Assembly: GCF_029688925.1 (NCBI RefSeq) | Contig: NZ_JARUKY010000009.1 | Coordinates: forward strand, 124,001-188,000 | From: Evansella sp. AB-P1 | GTDB lineage: Bacteria > Bacillota > Bacilli > Bacillales > Salisediminibacteriaceae | DNA: 64,000 nt | Direction: 5' to 3' | Shown here: piece after piece, positions 36,857 to 48,150 of the stretch | Layout: every line of letters starts with the position of its first letter | Position numbering within the stretch: the stretch's first letter is position 1 | Made by a program: the position numbers and the translations under genes | The notes under the pieces: model-generated | What the model was told of the DNA's origin: nothing | The model's input: the letters and a program-made list of their open reading frames with translations, nothing else | Database searches by the model: none

Positions 36857-37219
36857 TTAAAACTTCAGACCAGCTTCGCGGGCTGCATCTGCAAGCACTT
36901 GTACGCGACCATGATATAAATATCCACCACGATCAAATACTACTAATTCATGACCTTTTTCAAGGGCACGCTTTGCAACTAATTCGCCTACTTGGCGCGC
37001 TGCTTCCTTATTTCCGCCGTTTTCAAGTTTTAGTTCTTTATCTAAGCTTGAAGCACTAGCAACCGTAACGCCAGAAACGTCATCGATTAATTGTGCATAT
37101 ATTTGCTTATTAGAACGGAAAACGTTCAAACGAGGACGTTCAGCAGTACCAGTGATCGTACGACGAACATGTGCGTGTCTTTTCTTACGTACCGCGTTCT
37201 TTTTAGTCTTAGTGATCAT
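36857..37219 (-). CDS. rplR: Ribosomal protein L18 (uL18)
   Basis: A 120-residue 5S rRNA-binding protein with a basic N-terminus ([15 protein letters not shown]), [17 protein letters not shown] and the ending [11 protein letters not shown]. Confidence 0.98.
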   Translation of the reverse strand: MITKTKKNAVRKKRHAHVRRTITGTAERPRLNVFRSNKQIYAQLIDDVSGVTVASASSLDKELKLENGGNKEAARQVGELVAKRALEKGHELVVFDRGGYLYHGRVQVLADAAREAGLKF

Positions 37220-37252
37220 TGAACGTCAGTCCTTTCTTTCCGTTATTTAGCT

Positions 37253-37789
37253 TTATTTACCTGTCTTACCTTCCTTACGTCTTACAAATTCACCTTCATA
37301 GCGAATTCCTTTACCTTTGTAAGGCTCAGGTTTTCTTACAGCGCGGATATTTGAAGCTAACGCTCCTACGCGTTCCTTATCGATACCTTTAACAGTAATC
37401 TTTGTATTTGCAGGAACGTCTATTTCAATACCTGCTTCAGGTGTAAATTCAACCTGATGAGATAGACCTACGTTTAAAACTAATTTATTACCAGACTTTG
37501 TTGCTCTGTATCCAACCCCTACTAATTCAAGGTTCTTCTCGTAACCCTTTGTAACACCTTCAACCATGTTATTGATTACGCTACGAGTAGTACCATGAAG
37601 AGCACGGTGAGTTTTATGATCTGAAGGACGTTCTACGAAAATTTGGTTCTCTTCATGCTTGATAATCATATCAGCATGAAGGTCACGCTTAAGTTCGCCT
37701 TTCGGTCCTTTAACTGTAATGTTATTTCCGTCAAGTTTAACTTCTACTCCTGATGGAATCTCAACTGGTTTTAAACCAACACGAGACAT
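37253..37789 (-). CDS. rplF: Ribosomal protein L6 (uL6)
   Basis: A 178-residue two-domain 50S protein near the sarcin-ricin loop. Starts [15 protein letters not shown] and has the C-terminal [20 protein letters not shown]. Confidence 0.98.
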   Translation of the reverse strand: MSRVGLKPVEIPSGVEVKLDGNNITVKGPKGELKRDLHADMIIKHEENQIFVERPSDHKTHRALHGTTRSVINNMVEGVTKGYEKNLELVGVGYRATKSGNKLVLNVGLSHQVEFTPEAGIEIDVPANTKITVKGIDKERVGALASNIRAVRKPEPYKGKGIRYEGEFVRRKEGKTGK

Positions 37790-37819
37790 ACCTTACACCT
37801 CCATTCTGTTCCATTCAAC

Positions 37820-38218
37820 TTACCAAACGTAAGCTAATACTTCTCCTCCAACTTGTTGTTGGCGAGCTTCTTTATCCGTAAGAACTCCGTTAGATGAGGA
37901 AACTATTGCAATTCCTAATCCACCAAGTACGCGCGGCATTTGATCTGCTTTCGCGTAAACTCGAAGTCCTGGCTTACTAATTCTCTTAAGTCCAGTGATA
38001 ACACGTTCGTTATTTGCACCATACTTAAGGAAAATACGAAGAATACCTTGTTTGTTATCTTCAATATATTCGAAATCGCGAATGAAACCTTCGCGCTTTA
38101 AAATGTCTGCTACTTCACGCTTAACTTTAGAAGCTGGAAGCTCTAAGCTATTGTGTCGTACAGTATTCGCATTGCGAATACGAGTCAGCATATCAGCAAT
38201 TGGATCTGTCATGACCAT
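37820..38218 (-). CDS. rpsH: Ribosomal protein S8 (uS8)
   Basis: A 132-residue central-domain 16S rRNA binder with [17 protein letters not shown] at the start and the C-terminal [19 protein letters not shown]. It is the classical repressor protein of the spc operon in E. coli; I did not find a clear S8-binding hairpin here. Confidence 0.98.
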   Translation of the reverse strand: MVMTDPIADMLTRIRNANTVRHNSLELPASKVKREVADILKREGFIRDFEYIEDNKQGILRIFLKYGANNERVITGLKRISKPGLRVYAKADQMPRVLGGLGIAIVSSSNGVLTDKEARQQQVGGEVLAYVW

Positions 38219-38245
38219 CGTATTTACCTCCTTCCCTAAACGGAA

Positions 38246-38431
38246 TTACCAGCTAGCTTTTTTGACGCCCGGAATTTGACCTTTATATGCAAGTTCTCGG
38301 AAGCAGATACGGCAAAGTTTGAACTTGCGAATTACACTATGTGGGCGACCGCAGCGTTCGCATCGAGTATAATCTTGCACTTGAAATTTTTTAGGCCTTT
38401 TATTTTTCGCAATCATCGACTTTTTAGCCAA
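38246..38431 (-). CDS. rpsN: Ribosomal protein S14 type Z (uS14), zinc form
   Basis: A 61-residue S14 with zinc ligands CERC and CRIC. The start is a TTG at 38431 ([11 protein letters not shown] becomes MAKKS), placed eight bases after GAGGAG; the upstream GTG at 38440 overlaps that site. Confidence 0.95.
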   Translation of the reverse strand: MAKKSMIAKNKRPKKFQVQDYTRCERCGRPHSVIRKFKLCRICFRELAYKGQIPGVKKASW

Positions 38432-38460
38432 GGTCTTCACTCCTCTCTTTTAGCACGTTG

Positions 38461-39000
38461 TTATTTTTGAAACGGCATGCCCATTTGAGTGAGAAGTTCA
38501 CGTGCTTCTTCGTCTGTATTTGCAGTCGTAACGATGACGATGTCCATACCGCGAACTTTATCAACTTTGTCATACTCGATTTCTGGGAAAATTAATTGTT
38601 CTTTAACTCCCAATGTATAGTTACCTCGTCCGTCAAATGCTTTCTTTGAAATACCACGGAAATCACGTACACGTGGTAAAGAAACAGATACTAACTTGTC
38701 GAGGAATTGGTACATACGCTCTCCACGTAAAGTAACTTTAGCACCGATTGGCATTCCTTCACGTAGTTTGAATCCTGCGATTGACTTCTTTGCTTTTGTA
38801 ATTAATGGCTTTTGACCAGCAATTACGCTTAATTCTTCAACCGCTTTATCTAAAACCTTAGAGTTTTGTACAGCGTCACCAACACCCATGTTGATAACGA
38901 TCTTTTCAACTTTAGGTACTTCCATTACAGAAGAGTAATTGAACTTCCCTGTCATTGCAGGAACGATCTCACTATTATATCTCTCTTGAAGACGATTCAT
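38461..39000 (-). CDS. rplE: Ribosomal protein L5 (uL5)
   Basis: A 179-residue 5S rRNA-associated protein with [16 protein letters not shown]-like text ([15 protein letters not shown]), the loop [15 protein letters not shown], and the ending [12 protein letters not shown]. Confidence 0.98.
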   Translation of the reverse strand: MNRLQERYNSEIVPAMTGKFNYSSVMEVPKVEKIVINMGVGDAVQNSKVLDKAVEELSVIAGQKPLITKAKKSIAGFKLREGMPIGAKVTLRGERMYQFLDKLVSVSLPRVRDFRGISKKAFDGRGNYTLGVKEQLIFPEIEYDKVDKVRGMDIVIVTTANTDEEARELLTQMGMPFQK

Positions 39001-39029
39001 TGAGTAAACCTCCTTTCACCCACTGACAA

Positions 39030-39356
39030 TTACTTATCTAAAACTTCGCCAGATTTTTTTGCAATTCTTACTTTTTTGCCATTCTCCACTTTATACCCAA
39101 CTCGAGTAGGTTCTTTCGTTTTTGGGTCAATCGGCATCACGTTAGAGACATGAATTGGCGCTTCTTGATTAATGATTCCACCTTGTGGATTTGCTTGAGA
39201 CGGTTTTGAATGCTTATGGATTAAGTTTACACCTTCTACAAGCACACGAGATTGACTTGGGTAAGCTTCTAAAATAGTACCTTCTTTACCTTTGTCTTTC
39301 CCTGAGATCACCTTTACAGTATCTCCTTTTTTTACATGTAATTTCGGTTGTGACAT
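39030..39356 (-). CDS. rplX: Ribosomal protein L24 (uL24)
   Basis: A 108-residue assembly initiator of the 50S with a KOW motif ([20 protein letters not shown]). A few residues longer at the N-terminus than in B. subtilis; a GGAGG site supports this ATG. Confidence 0.97.
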   Translation of the reverse strand: MSQPKLHVKKGDTVKVISGKDKGKEGTILEAYPSQSRVLVEGVNLIHKHSKPSQANPQGGIINQEAPIHVSNVMPIDPKTKEPTRVGYKVENGKKVRIAKKSGEVLDK

Positions 39357-39397
39357 GAGGGCACCTCCTTAACACCTAAATTTCCGTTCATATATTA

Positions 39398-39799
<402 letters not shown>

Positions 39800-39802
39800 C
39801 TA

Positions 39803-40066
39803 TTAAATAATTACCGCTTCTTCGACGACCTCTACAAGACGGAATCTTTTGTCCTTAGATAATGGACGAGTTTCCATAATGCGAACGATATCGTTTAGTT
39901 TAGCTGTGTTGTTCTCATCATGAGCTTTTAACTTTTTAGAGTATTTAACACGCTTTCCATAGAGCGGGTGCATTTTATACGTTTCTACAAGAACAGTAAT
40001 CGTTTTGTCCATTTTATCTGAAACAACACGACCAGTATAGCTCTTGCGATTATTACGTTCTGTCAC
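39803..40066 (-). CDS. rpsQ: Ribosomal protein S17 (uS17)
   Basis: An 87-residue OB-fold protein, primary 16S rRNA binder, with [19 protein letters not shown] and [18 protein letters not shown]. Confidence 0.98.
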   Translation of the reverse strand: MTERNNRKSYTGRVVSDKMDKTITVLVETYKMHPLYGKRVKYSKKLKAHDENNTAKLNDIVRIMETRPLSKDKRFRLVEVVEEAVII

Positions 40067-40087
40067 AGTGCAAACCTCCTCTCAGGA

Positions 40088-40291
40088 TTATTCGTTAATA
40101 ATTCCAAGTTCTCTTTCACGCAATACCGTTTTTGCACGAGCAATAGCTTTTTTCACTTCGCGAATACGGGCTGGATTATCTAACTGTCCAGTCGCAAGTT
40201 GAAAGCGAAGATTGAATAGCTCTTCTTTTAATGATTTTGATTTTTGTTCAATCTCGGCAGTGGTAAGGTTGCGAATCTCATTAGCTTTCAT
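40088..40291 (-). CDS. rpmC: Ribosomal protein L29 (uL29)
   Basis: A 67-residue two-helix protein at the tunnel exit ([19 protein letters not shown]). I start at the ATG at 40291, which overlaps the rplP end by 11 nt; the frame from 40303 lies deeper in rplP. Confidence 0.95.
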   Translation of the reverse strand: MKANEIRNLTTAEIEQKSKSLKEELFNLRFQLATGQLDNPARIREVKKAIARAKTVLRERELGIINE

Positions 40292-40715
40292 TTGCGTCAC
40301 CACCCACTTCTTCGCGTTTTACAAATTTAGTTTTAATCGGTAGTTTATGAGAAGCTAGACGTAATGCCTCACGAGCTACTTCTTCAGAAACCCCAGCAAT
40401 TTCAAACATAATTTTCCCCGGTTTTACAACCGCTACCCATCCTTCTGGAGCACCTTTACCGGAACCCATTCGAACTTCTAATGGTTTAGATGTATAAGGC
40501 TTATCTGGGAAAATTTTAATCCATACTTTACCTCCACGTTTCATATAACGTGTCATTGCAATACGTGCTGCTTCGATTTGTCTGTTTGTAATCCAAGAAG
40601 CCTCAAGCGCTTGTAAGCCGTAATCACCAAAAGTTACTTCTGCGCCACCTTTAGCGCGGCCACGCATTTTACCACGATGTTCGCGGCGGAATTTTACACG
40701 TTTAGGCATTAGCAT
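40281..40715 (-). CDS. rplP: Ribosomal protein L16 (uL16)
   Basis: A 144-residue protein by the A-site tRNA elbow, with [17 protein letters not shown], the arginine-bearing [18 protein letters not shown] and the [17 protein letters not shown] loop. Start ATG at 40715 (MLMPKR), nine bases after GGAGG, matches the Bacillus MLLPKR start. Confidence 0.97.
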   Translation of the reverse strand: MLMPKRVKFRREHRGKMRGRAKGGAEVTFGDYGLQALEASWITNRQIEAARIAMTRYMKRGGKVWIKIFPDKPYTSKPLEVRMGSGKGAPEGWVAVVKPGKIMFEIAGVSEEVAREALRLASHKLPIKTKFVKREEVGGDANES

Positions 40716-40717
40716 GA

Positions 40718-41377
40718 TTATTTTCCTCCTTCCTCTTGTTTCGTTCCTTTCGTTGGAAGGACTTCACCACGATATACCCACACTTTTACTCCAAGCTTCC
40801 CGTAAGTAGTATCTGCTTCTGCAGTACCATAATCGATGTCAGCTCTTAAAGTGTGTAGTGGTACTGTTCCTTCGCTGTATGATTCAGAACGAGCAATATC
40901 AGCTCCACCAAGACGACCAGATACTTGTGTTTTAATACCTTGAGCACCTGAACGCATTGTACGTTGAATAGCTTGCTTCATCGCACGGCGGAATGAAATA
41001 CGATTTTCTAATTGACGAGCAATATTATCAGCAACTAAGCGTGCATCCATGTCTGGAGTTTTCACTTCGTTAATGTTGATGTGTACACGCTTGCCAGTTA
41101 ATTGATTTAATGCTTTGCGTAATGCTTCAACTTCAGATCCACCTTTACCGATAACCATTCCTGGCTTAGCAGTGTAGATTGTAACGTTAACGCGGTTTGC
41201 TGCACGTTCAATTTCGATGGTGGATAAAGCAGCATCTTTTAAACGCTTCTCTAAGTATTCACGAACTTTAATGTCTTCGTGAAGTAGATCAGCATAGTCT
41301 TTGTCGGCATACCATTTTGACTCCCAGTCTTTAATAATACCGACACGAAGTCCGATTGGATTTACTTTTTGACCCAC
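40718..41377 (-). CDS. rpsC: Ribosomal protein S3 (uS3)
   Basis: A 219-residue protein of the mRNA entry helicase, with [20 protein letters not shown], the KH motif [18 protein letters not shown] and the C-terminal [19 protein letters not shown]. Confidence 0.98.
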   Translation of the reverse strand: MGQKVNPIGLRVGIIKDWESKWYADKDYADLLHEDIKVREYLEKRLKDAALSTIEIERAANRVNVTIYTAKPGMVIGKGGSEVEALRKALNQLTGKRVHININEVKTPDMDARLVADNIARQLENRISFRRAMKQAIQRTMRSGAQGIKTQVSGRLGGADIARSESYSEGTVPLHTLRADIDYGTAEADTTYGKLGVKVWVYRGEVLPTKGTKQEEGGK

Positions 41378-41379
41378 AC

Positions 41380-41721
41380 TTATCCCTCCTTCTTCTCTGT
41401 TAGAACTACCGTAATATGGCTAGTTCGTTTGTTAATTCTACTTGCGCGTCCCATTGCACGAGGACGAAATCTTTTTAATGTAACACCTTCGTCTACATAT
41501 ACTTTACTGATAACTAAATTATCAGGTTCCATTTCATAGTTATGCTCTGCGTTCGCAATAGCTGAATTTAATAACTTTTCAACTACTGGAGATGCTTTTT
41601 TCGGAGTGAGGCGTAAGATGGAGATTGCTTCTCCAACACCTTTCCCACGAATTAAGTCAACCACTAGGCGAACTTTACGAGGAGCAATACGCACTTGTTT
41701 TACAACTGCTTTTGCTTCCAT
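41380..41721 (-). CDS. rplV: Ribosomal protein L22 (uL22)
   Basis: A 113-residue tunnel protein. The tunnel loop [21 protein letters not shown] is intact, with no macrolide-type deletion visible. Confidence 0.98.
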   Translation of the reverse strand: MEAKAVVKQVRIAPRKVRLVVDLIRGKGVGEAISILRLTPKKASPVVEKLLNSAIANAEHNYEMEPDNLVISKVYVDEGVTLKRFRPRAMGRASRINKRTSHITVVLTEKKEG

Positions 41722-41742
41722 GGTAAGTACCTCCCCTCTTTA

Positions 41743-42015
41743 TTAACGTCGAGTTTTCTTATCATCTGCTGCATGGCCTTTGTAGGTTCTTGTTGGAGCA
41801 AATTCACCAAGCTTGTGACCAACCATGTCTTCAGAAATGTATACCGGTACGTGTTTGCGACCGTCGTAAACGGCAATTGTATGACCGATGAATTCTGGGA
41901 AAATTGTAGAACGGCGAGACCATGTTTTAATAACTCGTTTATCGTCACCCATTGCTTCTACTTTTTTCATTAAATGATCATCGACAAAAGGTCCTTTTTT
42001 CAGGCTGCGACCCAT
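41743..42015 (-). CDS. rpsS: Ribosomal protein S19 (uS19)
   Basis: A 90-residue head protein starting [19 protein letters not shown] with [19 protein letters not shown]. Confidence 0.98.
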   Translation of the reverse strand: MGRSLKKGPFVDDHLMKKVEAMGDDKRVIKTWSRRSTIFPEFIGHTIAVYDGRKHVPVYISEDMVGHKLGEFAPTRTYKGHAADDKKTRR

Positions 42016-42078
42016 AGTTGTACCTCCCTTCGCGACTGTTCTACGGTTCTTCTGATTGAGAACCGTAGCTCAATCCCG

Positions 42079-42909
42079 TTATTTTTTGCGACGACGTACA
42101 ATATATTTATCCGTGTCTTTGTTTTTCTTACGTGTTTTGAATCCAAGAGTAGGTTTACCCCATGGAGACATTGGTGATTTACGTCCGATTGGCGCACGAC
42201 CTTCACCACCACCGTGTGGGTGATCGTTAGGGTTCATAACAGAACCACGAACTGTAGGGCGCTTACCTAACCAACGAGAACGTCCAGCTTTACCGATGTT
42301 AACTAGTTCGTGCTCAACATTTCCAACTTGCCCAATAGAAGCGCGGCATGTAGAAAGGATGAGGCGAGTTTCACCAGAACGTAAACGTACTAATACGTAA
42401 TCTCCTTCTTTACCTAAAAGCTGAGCTTCTGATCCTGCAGAACGAACTAATTGTCCGCCTTTACCAGGACGTAATTCGATATTATGAATGATAGTACCGA
42501 CTGGAATATCTTTTAGTTGAAGTGCATTACCAACTTTAATATCCGCGTCTTTACCAGACATAATTTCCATACCAACTTTTAGATTTTTTGGAGCTAGGAT
42601 ATAACGTTTTTCTCCATCAACGTAGTTGATTAAAGCGATGTTAGCAGTACGGTTCGGATCATATTCGATCGTAGCAACGCGCCCTGGAATTCCATCTTTA
42701 TCACGCTTAAAATCAATTACACGGTATTGGCGCTTATGTCCACCACCTTGATGACGTACAGTTAACTTACCTTGGTTGTTACGACCACCTTTTCTCTTTG
42801 ATGGTTCTAAAAGAGATTTTTCTGGCTTATCAGTAGTGATTTCTTGGAAATCTAAAACAGACATACCACGGCGACCGTTTGTGGTTGGTTTATACTTTTT
42901 GATAGGCAT
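42079..42909 (-). CDS. rplB: Ribosomal protein L2 (uL2)
   Basis: A 276-residue core protein required for peptidyl transferase assembly. Contains [20 protein letters not shown] with the conserved histidine, and the basic tail KYIVRRRKK. Confidence 0.98.
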   Translation of the reverse strand: MPIKKYKPTTNGRRGMSVLDFQEITTDKPEKSLLEPSKRKGGRNNQGKLTVRHQGGGHKRQYRVIDFKRDKDGIPGRVATIEYDPNRTANIALINYVDGEKRYILAPKNLKVGMEIMSGKDADIKVGNALQLKDIPVGTIIHNIELRPGKGGQLVRSAGSEAQLLGKEGDYVLVRLRSGETRLILSTCRASIGQVGNVEHELVNIGKAGRSRWLGKRPTVRGSVMNPNDHPHGGGEGRAPIGRKSPMSPWGKPTLGFKTRKKNKDTDKYIVRRRKK

Positions 42910-42938
42910 TAGTTTTTCCTCCCTTCACTGTAAACTTA

Positions 42939-43229
42939 TTAAACACCTTCAAAGAATTCTAATTCTTTGCTGTCCGGTGTGAGTTGTACAATGGCTTTCT
43001 TGCGCTTACTAGTGTAACCAGTGTAGCGTCCGAAACGCTTGAATTTACCTTTATAGTTCATCGTGTTTACTTTAGCAACTGTTACACCAAAGATTTCTTC
43101 AACAGCATCTTTGATTTCAGTTTTATTGGCACGAGGATCTACTTCAAACGTGTATTTTTGCTCAGCCATAAGATCTGTAGAACGTTCTGTAATGACGGGG
43201 CGCTTAATAACATCACGTGCATCTGCCAT
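42939..43229 (-). CDS. rplW: Ribosomal protein L23 (uL23)
   Basis: A 96-residue tunnel-exit protein and docking site of trigger factor and SRP ([20 protein letters not shown]). Its start is fused to the rplD stop. Confidence 0.98.
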   Translation of the reverse strand: MADARDVIKRPVITERSTDLMAEQKYTFEVDPRANKTEIKDAVEEIFGVTVAKVNTMNYKGKFKRFGRYTGYTSKRKKAIVQLTPDSKELEFFEGV

Positions 43230-43852
43230 TATGCAAGCACCTCCTCTACCTTTTTCACAGCGTCTTGTGTAATAACTAAGTTGTCATAATTCACAACATC
43301 TAGTACATTTACACCTTCAGCAGTGATAAATTTTACACCAGGAATATTACGAGCAGATAGAGCAACAGAATCATTGTAGTCCGCTGTAACCACTAGTGTT
43401 TTTTTCTCCACTGAAAGTCCGTTAAGTAAACTTAACATATCCTTCGTTTTTGGAGAGTCTAAGTTCAATCCATCTAACACTTTGATTTCTTCTGCATTTA
43501 CCTTAGAAGAAAGAGCAGATTTCAACGCTAAACGGCGTTGTTTTCTTGGTAATTTATATGCATAGCTACGAGGTGTTGGTCCAAATACTACACCACCACC
43601 AACCCATTGAGGTGATCGGATCGATCCTTGTCTCGCACGACCTGTTCCCTTTTGTCGCCACGGTTTACGTCCGCCACCGCGAACATCAGAACGACCTTTT
43701 ACTGCGTGAGTTCCTTGTCGTTGGGATGCTTGTTGCATCACTATAGCGTCATATAGAACACTTTCATTAGGTGTGATTCCGAACACGCTGTCTGAAAGTT
43801 CAATATCGCCAACTTGTGAGCCAGTTTGATTGTACAAAGTAACTTTTGGCAT
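43229..43852 (-). CDS. rplD: Ribosomal protein L4 (uL4)
   Basis: A 207-residue tunnel protein with the extended loop [20 protein letters not shown] intact. In E. coli L4 represses the S10 operon; in Bacillus this is not established. Confidence 0.98.
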   Translation of the reverse strand: MPKVTLYNQTGSQVGDIELSDSVFGITPNESVLYDAIVMQQASQRQGTHAVKGRSDVRGGGRKPWRQKGTGRARQGSIRSPQWVGGGVVFGPTPRSYAYKLPRKQRRLALKSALSSKVNAEEIKVLDGLNLDSPKTKDMLSLLNGLSVEKKTLVVTADYNDSVALSARNIPGVKFITAEGVNVLDVVNYDNLVITQDAVKKVEEVLA

Positions 43853-43878
43853 CTGGGCTCCTCCTTTCTTTAACTAAC

Positions 43879-44511
43879 TTATTGAGCTGCTTTTACTGCA
43901 GTTTTTACTGTAACGTAGCTCTTTTTAGCTCCTGGTACGTTCCCTTTAACTAACAGTATATTACGTTCTGTATCAACACGAACGATTTCTAAATTTTGGA
44001 TAGTTACTTGCTCTCCGCCCATACGTCCAGGTAATAACTTCCCTTTACGTACGTGGTTTGGATCTACAGGACCCATTGAACCAGGACGACGGTGATAACG
44101 AGAACCGTGAGACATTGGTCCGCGAGATTGGTTATGACGCTTAATTGCACCTTGGAAACCTTTCCCTTTCGATTGACCAGTGACATCAACGATGTCTCCT
44201 ACTGCAAATGTATCTACCTTGACTTCTTGACCAATTTCATATTCCGCTGCACTTACATCACGGAATTCTTTCACGAAGCGCTTAGGGGTTGTCTTCGCTT
44301 TCTCAGCATGCCCTTTTGCTGGTTTGTTTTGTAGACTTTCTTTCTTGTCTGCAAAACCAAGTTGAATCGATTCATAACCTTCTCCCTCTACTGTCTTCTT
44401 TTGAAGGACAATGTTTGGAGTGGCTTCGATAACTGTTACAGGAACAACTTCTCCATTTTCAGCAAAAATTTGAGTCATACCTAATTTTCTACCTAAGATT
44501 CCTTTGGCCAT
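43879..44511 (-). CDS. rplC: Ribosomal protein L3 (uL3)
   Basis: A 210-residue protein whose loop nears the peptidyl transferase centre ([13 protein letters not shown]). Begins [16 protein letters not shown]. Confidence 0.98.
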   Translation of the reverse strand: MAKGILGRKLGMTQIFAENGEVVPVTVIEATPNIVLQKKTVEGEGYESIQLGFADKKESLQNKPAKGHAEKAKTTPKRFVKEFRDVSAAEYEIGQEVKVDTFAVGDIVDVTGQSKGKGFQGAIKRHNQSRGPMSHGSRYHRRPGSMGPVDPNHVRKGKLLPGRMGGEQVTIQNLEIVRVDTERNILLVKGNVPGAKKSYVTVKTAVKAAQ

Positions 44512-44557
44512 GAGTCACACCTCCTATTAATCATGTAATTTGATTTTGTTTGATTTA

Positions 44558-44995
<438 letters not shown>

Positions 44996-45000
44996 TCAAC

Positions 45001-45029
45001 ATTATATATAAAATCTGTACTCAATGCAA
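45001..45029 (-). promoter_or_regulatory. S10 operon promoter
   Basis: Minus-strand TTGCAT (45024-45029), 17-nt spacer, TATAAT (45001-45006): near consensus sigma-A promoter. Confidence 0.8.
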
Positions 45030-45313
45030 GTAGTTTTATACATTTTTTTCGTTGTTTCACACTTTTTCTATTATACATGGGGGATTAGGTCATTTCAACC
45101 GCTAATAATACGGCTTTTATTGGAATTTGGTGATAACCATATCTAAGTTATGTGGAAGTTAGTTAAGGGAAAAAATTATCAGTACGCAGAGTAGTTCTAG
45201 AGGGGTGGCTATTTCTTCTATATATATTGACAAATATATTTTGGTCTAAACTAGGATTTTTAAAATGTTCTTTGCTGAAACTTGATATTTATAAAGGAAG
45301 TTTTAGGAGGATG

Positions 45314-46288
45314 CTATTGAAGATCATCTAAATCTAAAAGATATTTTCTATCTTTGGTTGTACCGGTATGTTTAAGTTTCAAGGATGATAAAATCTTTTG
45401 TGAAATAGACCTTGAGTAAACTAACAAAAATTCTCTTAACTGTTTATTCGATATTTCTTTACTATAAATGAGAACATAATCCCGTAAAGCTTTTAAGTGC
45501 GCATTCTTCGATTTATGATTACACTTTTTGCAAATCCATATTCCATTATATCTTATCATTCCAAACATAAAGCACGCATCGCATTGAATTCCCTTTATAA
45601 TATCATTCGAAGCTATACTAAGTTTTGATAGATAGTCAGGGATATCAGGCTTATGTTGCTTCCATATCTGTTTAACCAGTTTTTTAATCTCTTTTTCTGC
45701 TATAGTTTCTACTGAAAAGTAGTTGTGATAATATTCAATTCGCGATAACAGGGCTTGAGATCTCATAATCCTTTCATCAATTTTTGCGCTTTGAAGAGAT
45801 AATTCCAAAAGTACACTGGGGTTAGTAAAAACTACGATGGACCTTAGTGGCATTTGAGGCACTTTCATTTTATTCATCCACTTCTTTAATCTATTTTCCT
45901 GTAGTGTAACTTGTAGCAACGGATCTGAATATACTTTTTCTTTCCCGTTATAATGTTGGAGGATCTGTTTAAGTTCAGTGTCAAAAGTAATCTTTCCTGC
46001 TAAGTATTTCGAATCAATAATTAACATGAAAGATTTAGAAATAACTAATGCATCTATTTGAAAGAATCCATTTGTATCTTCCAATCTTATATTTTGAAGA
46101 ATAAAAAATTCAGCTTTGTTTAAAAACTTCAAATAATAATCCAACACAACTTCTCCCTTGTATCCTGCTAATTCTCTATTTAATGTATCTTCTATTAACA
46201 TTTTTTGAGGATGTGAGAGTGGGAGCCTTTCATTTACAGCCTCCAATTTTTGAATTTTTATTGGTTTTATTAATTGTTTAACTGTCAT
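45314..46288 (-). CDS. NERD-domain protein with C-terminal zinc ribbon
   Basis: A 324-residue protein with a nuclease-related domain (about residues 40-150): GYKGEVVLDYYL and the PD-(D/E)xK-like core QIDALVISKSFMLIIDSKYLAG. Residues 230-265 hold a zinc-ribbon pattern CDAC and CKKC. The C-terminus is basic. NERD proteins are suspected nucleases whose biological role is mostly unknown; some belong to phage-defence or DNA-processing settings. It sits in the tuf-rpsJ gap, where B. subtilis carries an unrelated gene (ybaC). AAGGAGTG precedes the ATG. Confidence 0.8.
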   Translation of the reverse strand: MTVKQLIKPIKIQKLEAVNERLPLSHPQKMLIEDTLNRELAGYKGEVVLDYYLKFLNKAEFFILQNIRLEDTNGFFQIDALVISKSFMLIIDSKYLAGKITFDTELKQILQHYNGKEKVYSDPLLQVTLQENRLKKWMNKMKVPQMPLRSIVVFTNPSVLLELSLQSAKIDERIMRSQALLSRIEYYHNYFSVETIAEKEIKKLVKQIWKQHKPDIPDYLSKLSIASNDIIKGIQCDACFMFGMIRYNGIWICKKCNHKSKNAHLKALRDYVLIYSKEISNKQLREFLLVYSRSISQKILSSLKLKHTGTTKDRKYLLDLDDLQ

Positions 46289-46438
46289 AAATTAATCACT
46301 CCTTATTCTATTGTGAATTTCCTTATTAGGGGCTTTTTTAAATTTAATGGGTACTATTTTTTAGAAAGATTGATGAGGCACTAAATTTAGTAGGAATAAC
46401 GAAGAAAAAAATGCTGTTTTTCGAGTTAGAAGATAAGG

Positions 46439-46552
46439 AATTGCGCTGGTTCATGACTGAATTGCGCCAGTTCATCGTTCAATCGCGCCGACTTATGGCT
46501 GAATCGCGCCAACTCATCGTTTAATCGCGCCGACTCATGCCTGAATCGCGCC
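46439..46552. repeat. 21-nt tandem repeat (minisatellite)
   Basis: Five full units and one partial of a 21-nt period with core AATCGCGCC (46439, 46460, 46481, 46502, 46523, 46544). Alternate units end in CATCGTT or CATGxCTG, giving a 42-nt higher-order period. The minus-strand translation reads ARFSHKSARLNDEL-type repeats, but no ribosome site supports a gene. Similar repeats occur between genes in other Bacillaceae, as I recall. Confidence 0.85.
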
Positions 46553-46660
46553 ATGTCCATAACTTTGCCACATTTAATCGCAGTGCAGTGTAGTGTAGTG
46601 TAGAGCTGACCAACGGACAAAATCAAAAGACTTACTTTAAAATTGAAAAATGTCACTGTA

Positions 46661-46770
46661 CTGCAATTATACCTAACTGCAGCCCACGTCCTGTGGGCAA
46701 AGGTTAAATCATCGAAGTCCTATCTCCTAGACACATTTCAAAGTAAAAAATTTTATATATTTTTATCTTT
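46661..46770 (+). repeat. Dispersed GTCCT-hairpin repeat, copy C
   Basis: Holds a six-pair hairpin GCCCAC-GTCCT-GTGGGC (46682-46698) and the conserved tail TCTCCTAGACA and ATTTTATA. The 5' GCGC hairpin is missing, the outer stem has two mismatches and the second hairpin is broken (AAGTCCTAT). A decaying copy, just beyond the tuf terminator. Confidence 0.75.
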
Positions 46771-46778
46771 TAATAAAA

Positions 46779-46809
46779 ACACCTTGGGACATATTGAGTC
46801 CCAAGGTGT
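46779..46809 (-). terminator. tuf terminator
   Basis: Perfect 12-bp stem ACACCTTGGGAC / GTCCCAAGGTGT with a T-run on the minus strand. Ends the str operon. Confidence 0.9.
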
Positions 46810-46832
46810 CATACATATAATTAAGTGTTAAA

Positions 46833-48023
46833 TTACTCTTGGATAGTTGCAACAACACCGGCACCAACAGTACGTCCACCTTCACGGATAGAGAACTTAG
46901 TACCTTCTTCAATCGCGATTGGCGCGATTAATTCTACTGTCATTTCAACGTTGTCACCAGGCATAACCATTTCTACTCCCTCAGGAAGTTGGCAAATACC
47001 AGTTACGTCAGTTGTACGGAAGTAGAACTGTGGGCGGTAGTTAGTGAAGAATGGAGTGTGACGTCCACCTTCTTCTTTAGAAAGAACATAAACTTCCGCT
47101 TTGAACTTAGTGTGTGGAGTGATTGTTCCTGGCTTAGCAAGAACTTGACCACGGCTGATTTCATCACGTGAAGTACCACGTAATAACGCACCAATGTTGT
47201 CCCCAGCTTCTGCATAGTCAAGAAGTTTACGGAACATCTCAACACCAGTTACAGTTGTTTTTCCTGGCTCTTCAGTAAGACCGATGATTGATACTTCATC
47301 ACCAACGTTTAATTGTCCACGTTCAACACGTCCAGTAGCAACAGTACCACGACCAGTGATTGAGAATACGTCCTCAACTGGCATCATGAATGGCTTGTCT
47401 TTGTCACGTTCTGGAGTTGGGATGTAGCTATCTACAGCTTCCATTAGTTCAAAGATTTTTTCAGTATAAGCTTCGTCACCTTCAAGAGCTTTAAGAGCAG
47501 AACCAGCAATTACAGGAATGTCGTCTCCTGGGAAGTCGTACTCAGAAAGAAGGTCACGTACTTCCATTTCTACTAATTCTAATAGTTCTTCGTCGTCTAC
47601 CATGTCAACTTTGTTTAAGAATACAACAATGTATGGTACACCTACTTGACGAGAAAGAAGGATGTGCTCACGAGTTTGTGGCATTGGGCCGTCAGCAGCA
47701 GATACTACTAAGATAGCTCCGTCCATTTGTGCAGCACCAGTGATCATGTTTTTAACATAGTCAGCATGTCCTGGGCAGTCTACGTGTGCATAGTGACGAG
47801 AATCAGTTTCGTACTCAACGTGTGCAGTTGAGATAGTGATTCCACGTTCTCTTTCTTCTGGAGCACCGTCAATTTGGTCATACGCCATAGCAGTACCTTT
47901 ACCAGATTTCTTGTGTAATACAGTAGAGATTGCAGCAGTTAATGTAGTTTTACCATGGTCAACGTGTCCAATAGTACCAATGTTGGCATGTGTTTTGGAA
48001 CGATCAAATTTTTCCTTACCCAT
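46833..48023 (-). CDS. tuf: Elongation factor Tu
   Basis: Delivers aminoacyl-tRNA to the ribosome. The 396-residue protein has G1 [26 protein letters not shown], and domains II and III ending in [12 protein letters not shown]. Its domain II is the clear relative of residues 314-382 of the fusion protein at 5399. Last gene of rpsL-rpsG-fusA-tuf. Confidence 0.99.
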   Translation of the reverse strand: MGKEKFDRSKTHANIGTIGHVDHGKTTLTAAISTVLHKKSGKGTAMAYDQIDGAPEERERGITISTAHVEYETDSRHYAHVDCPGHADYVKNMITGAAQMDGAILVVSAADGPMPQTREHILLSRQVGVPYIVVFLNKVDMVDDEELLELVEMEVRDLLSEYDFPGDDIPVIAGSALKALEGDEAYTEKIFELMEAVDSYIPTPERDKDKPFMMPVEDVFSITGRGTVATGRVERGQLNVGDEVSIIGLTEEPGKTTVTGVEMFRKLLDYAEAGDNIGALLRGTSRDEISRGQVLAKPGTITPHTKFKAEVYVLSKEEGGRHTPFFTNYRPQFYFRTTDVTGICQLPEGVEMVMPGDNVEMTVELIAPIAIEEGTKFSIREGGRTVGAGVVATIQE

Positions 48024-48150
48024 GTTTAATTCCTCCTTGATTTGAGAAAGTTTTTTTGTTTTTTATTTTAGGAAGAAAGGCGATCTAACTCTCAGGCCTT
48101 TTCACCTTTCTTAGCTTACAATAAATTTTAACGATAGACAATATTTTCTA

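Noticed and set aside
46439-46552. Possible CRISPR array
   Set aside because: The repeats are contiguous without spacers and no cas gene is in the window.
46426-46656. Repetitive ORF (SARLNDEL-type heptads)
   Set aside because: It is simply the translation of the 21-nt minisatellite, with no ribosome site. Listed as a repeat.
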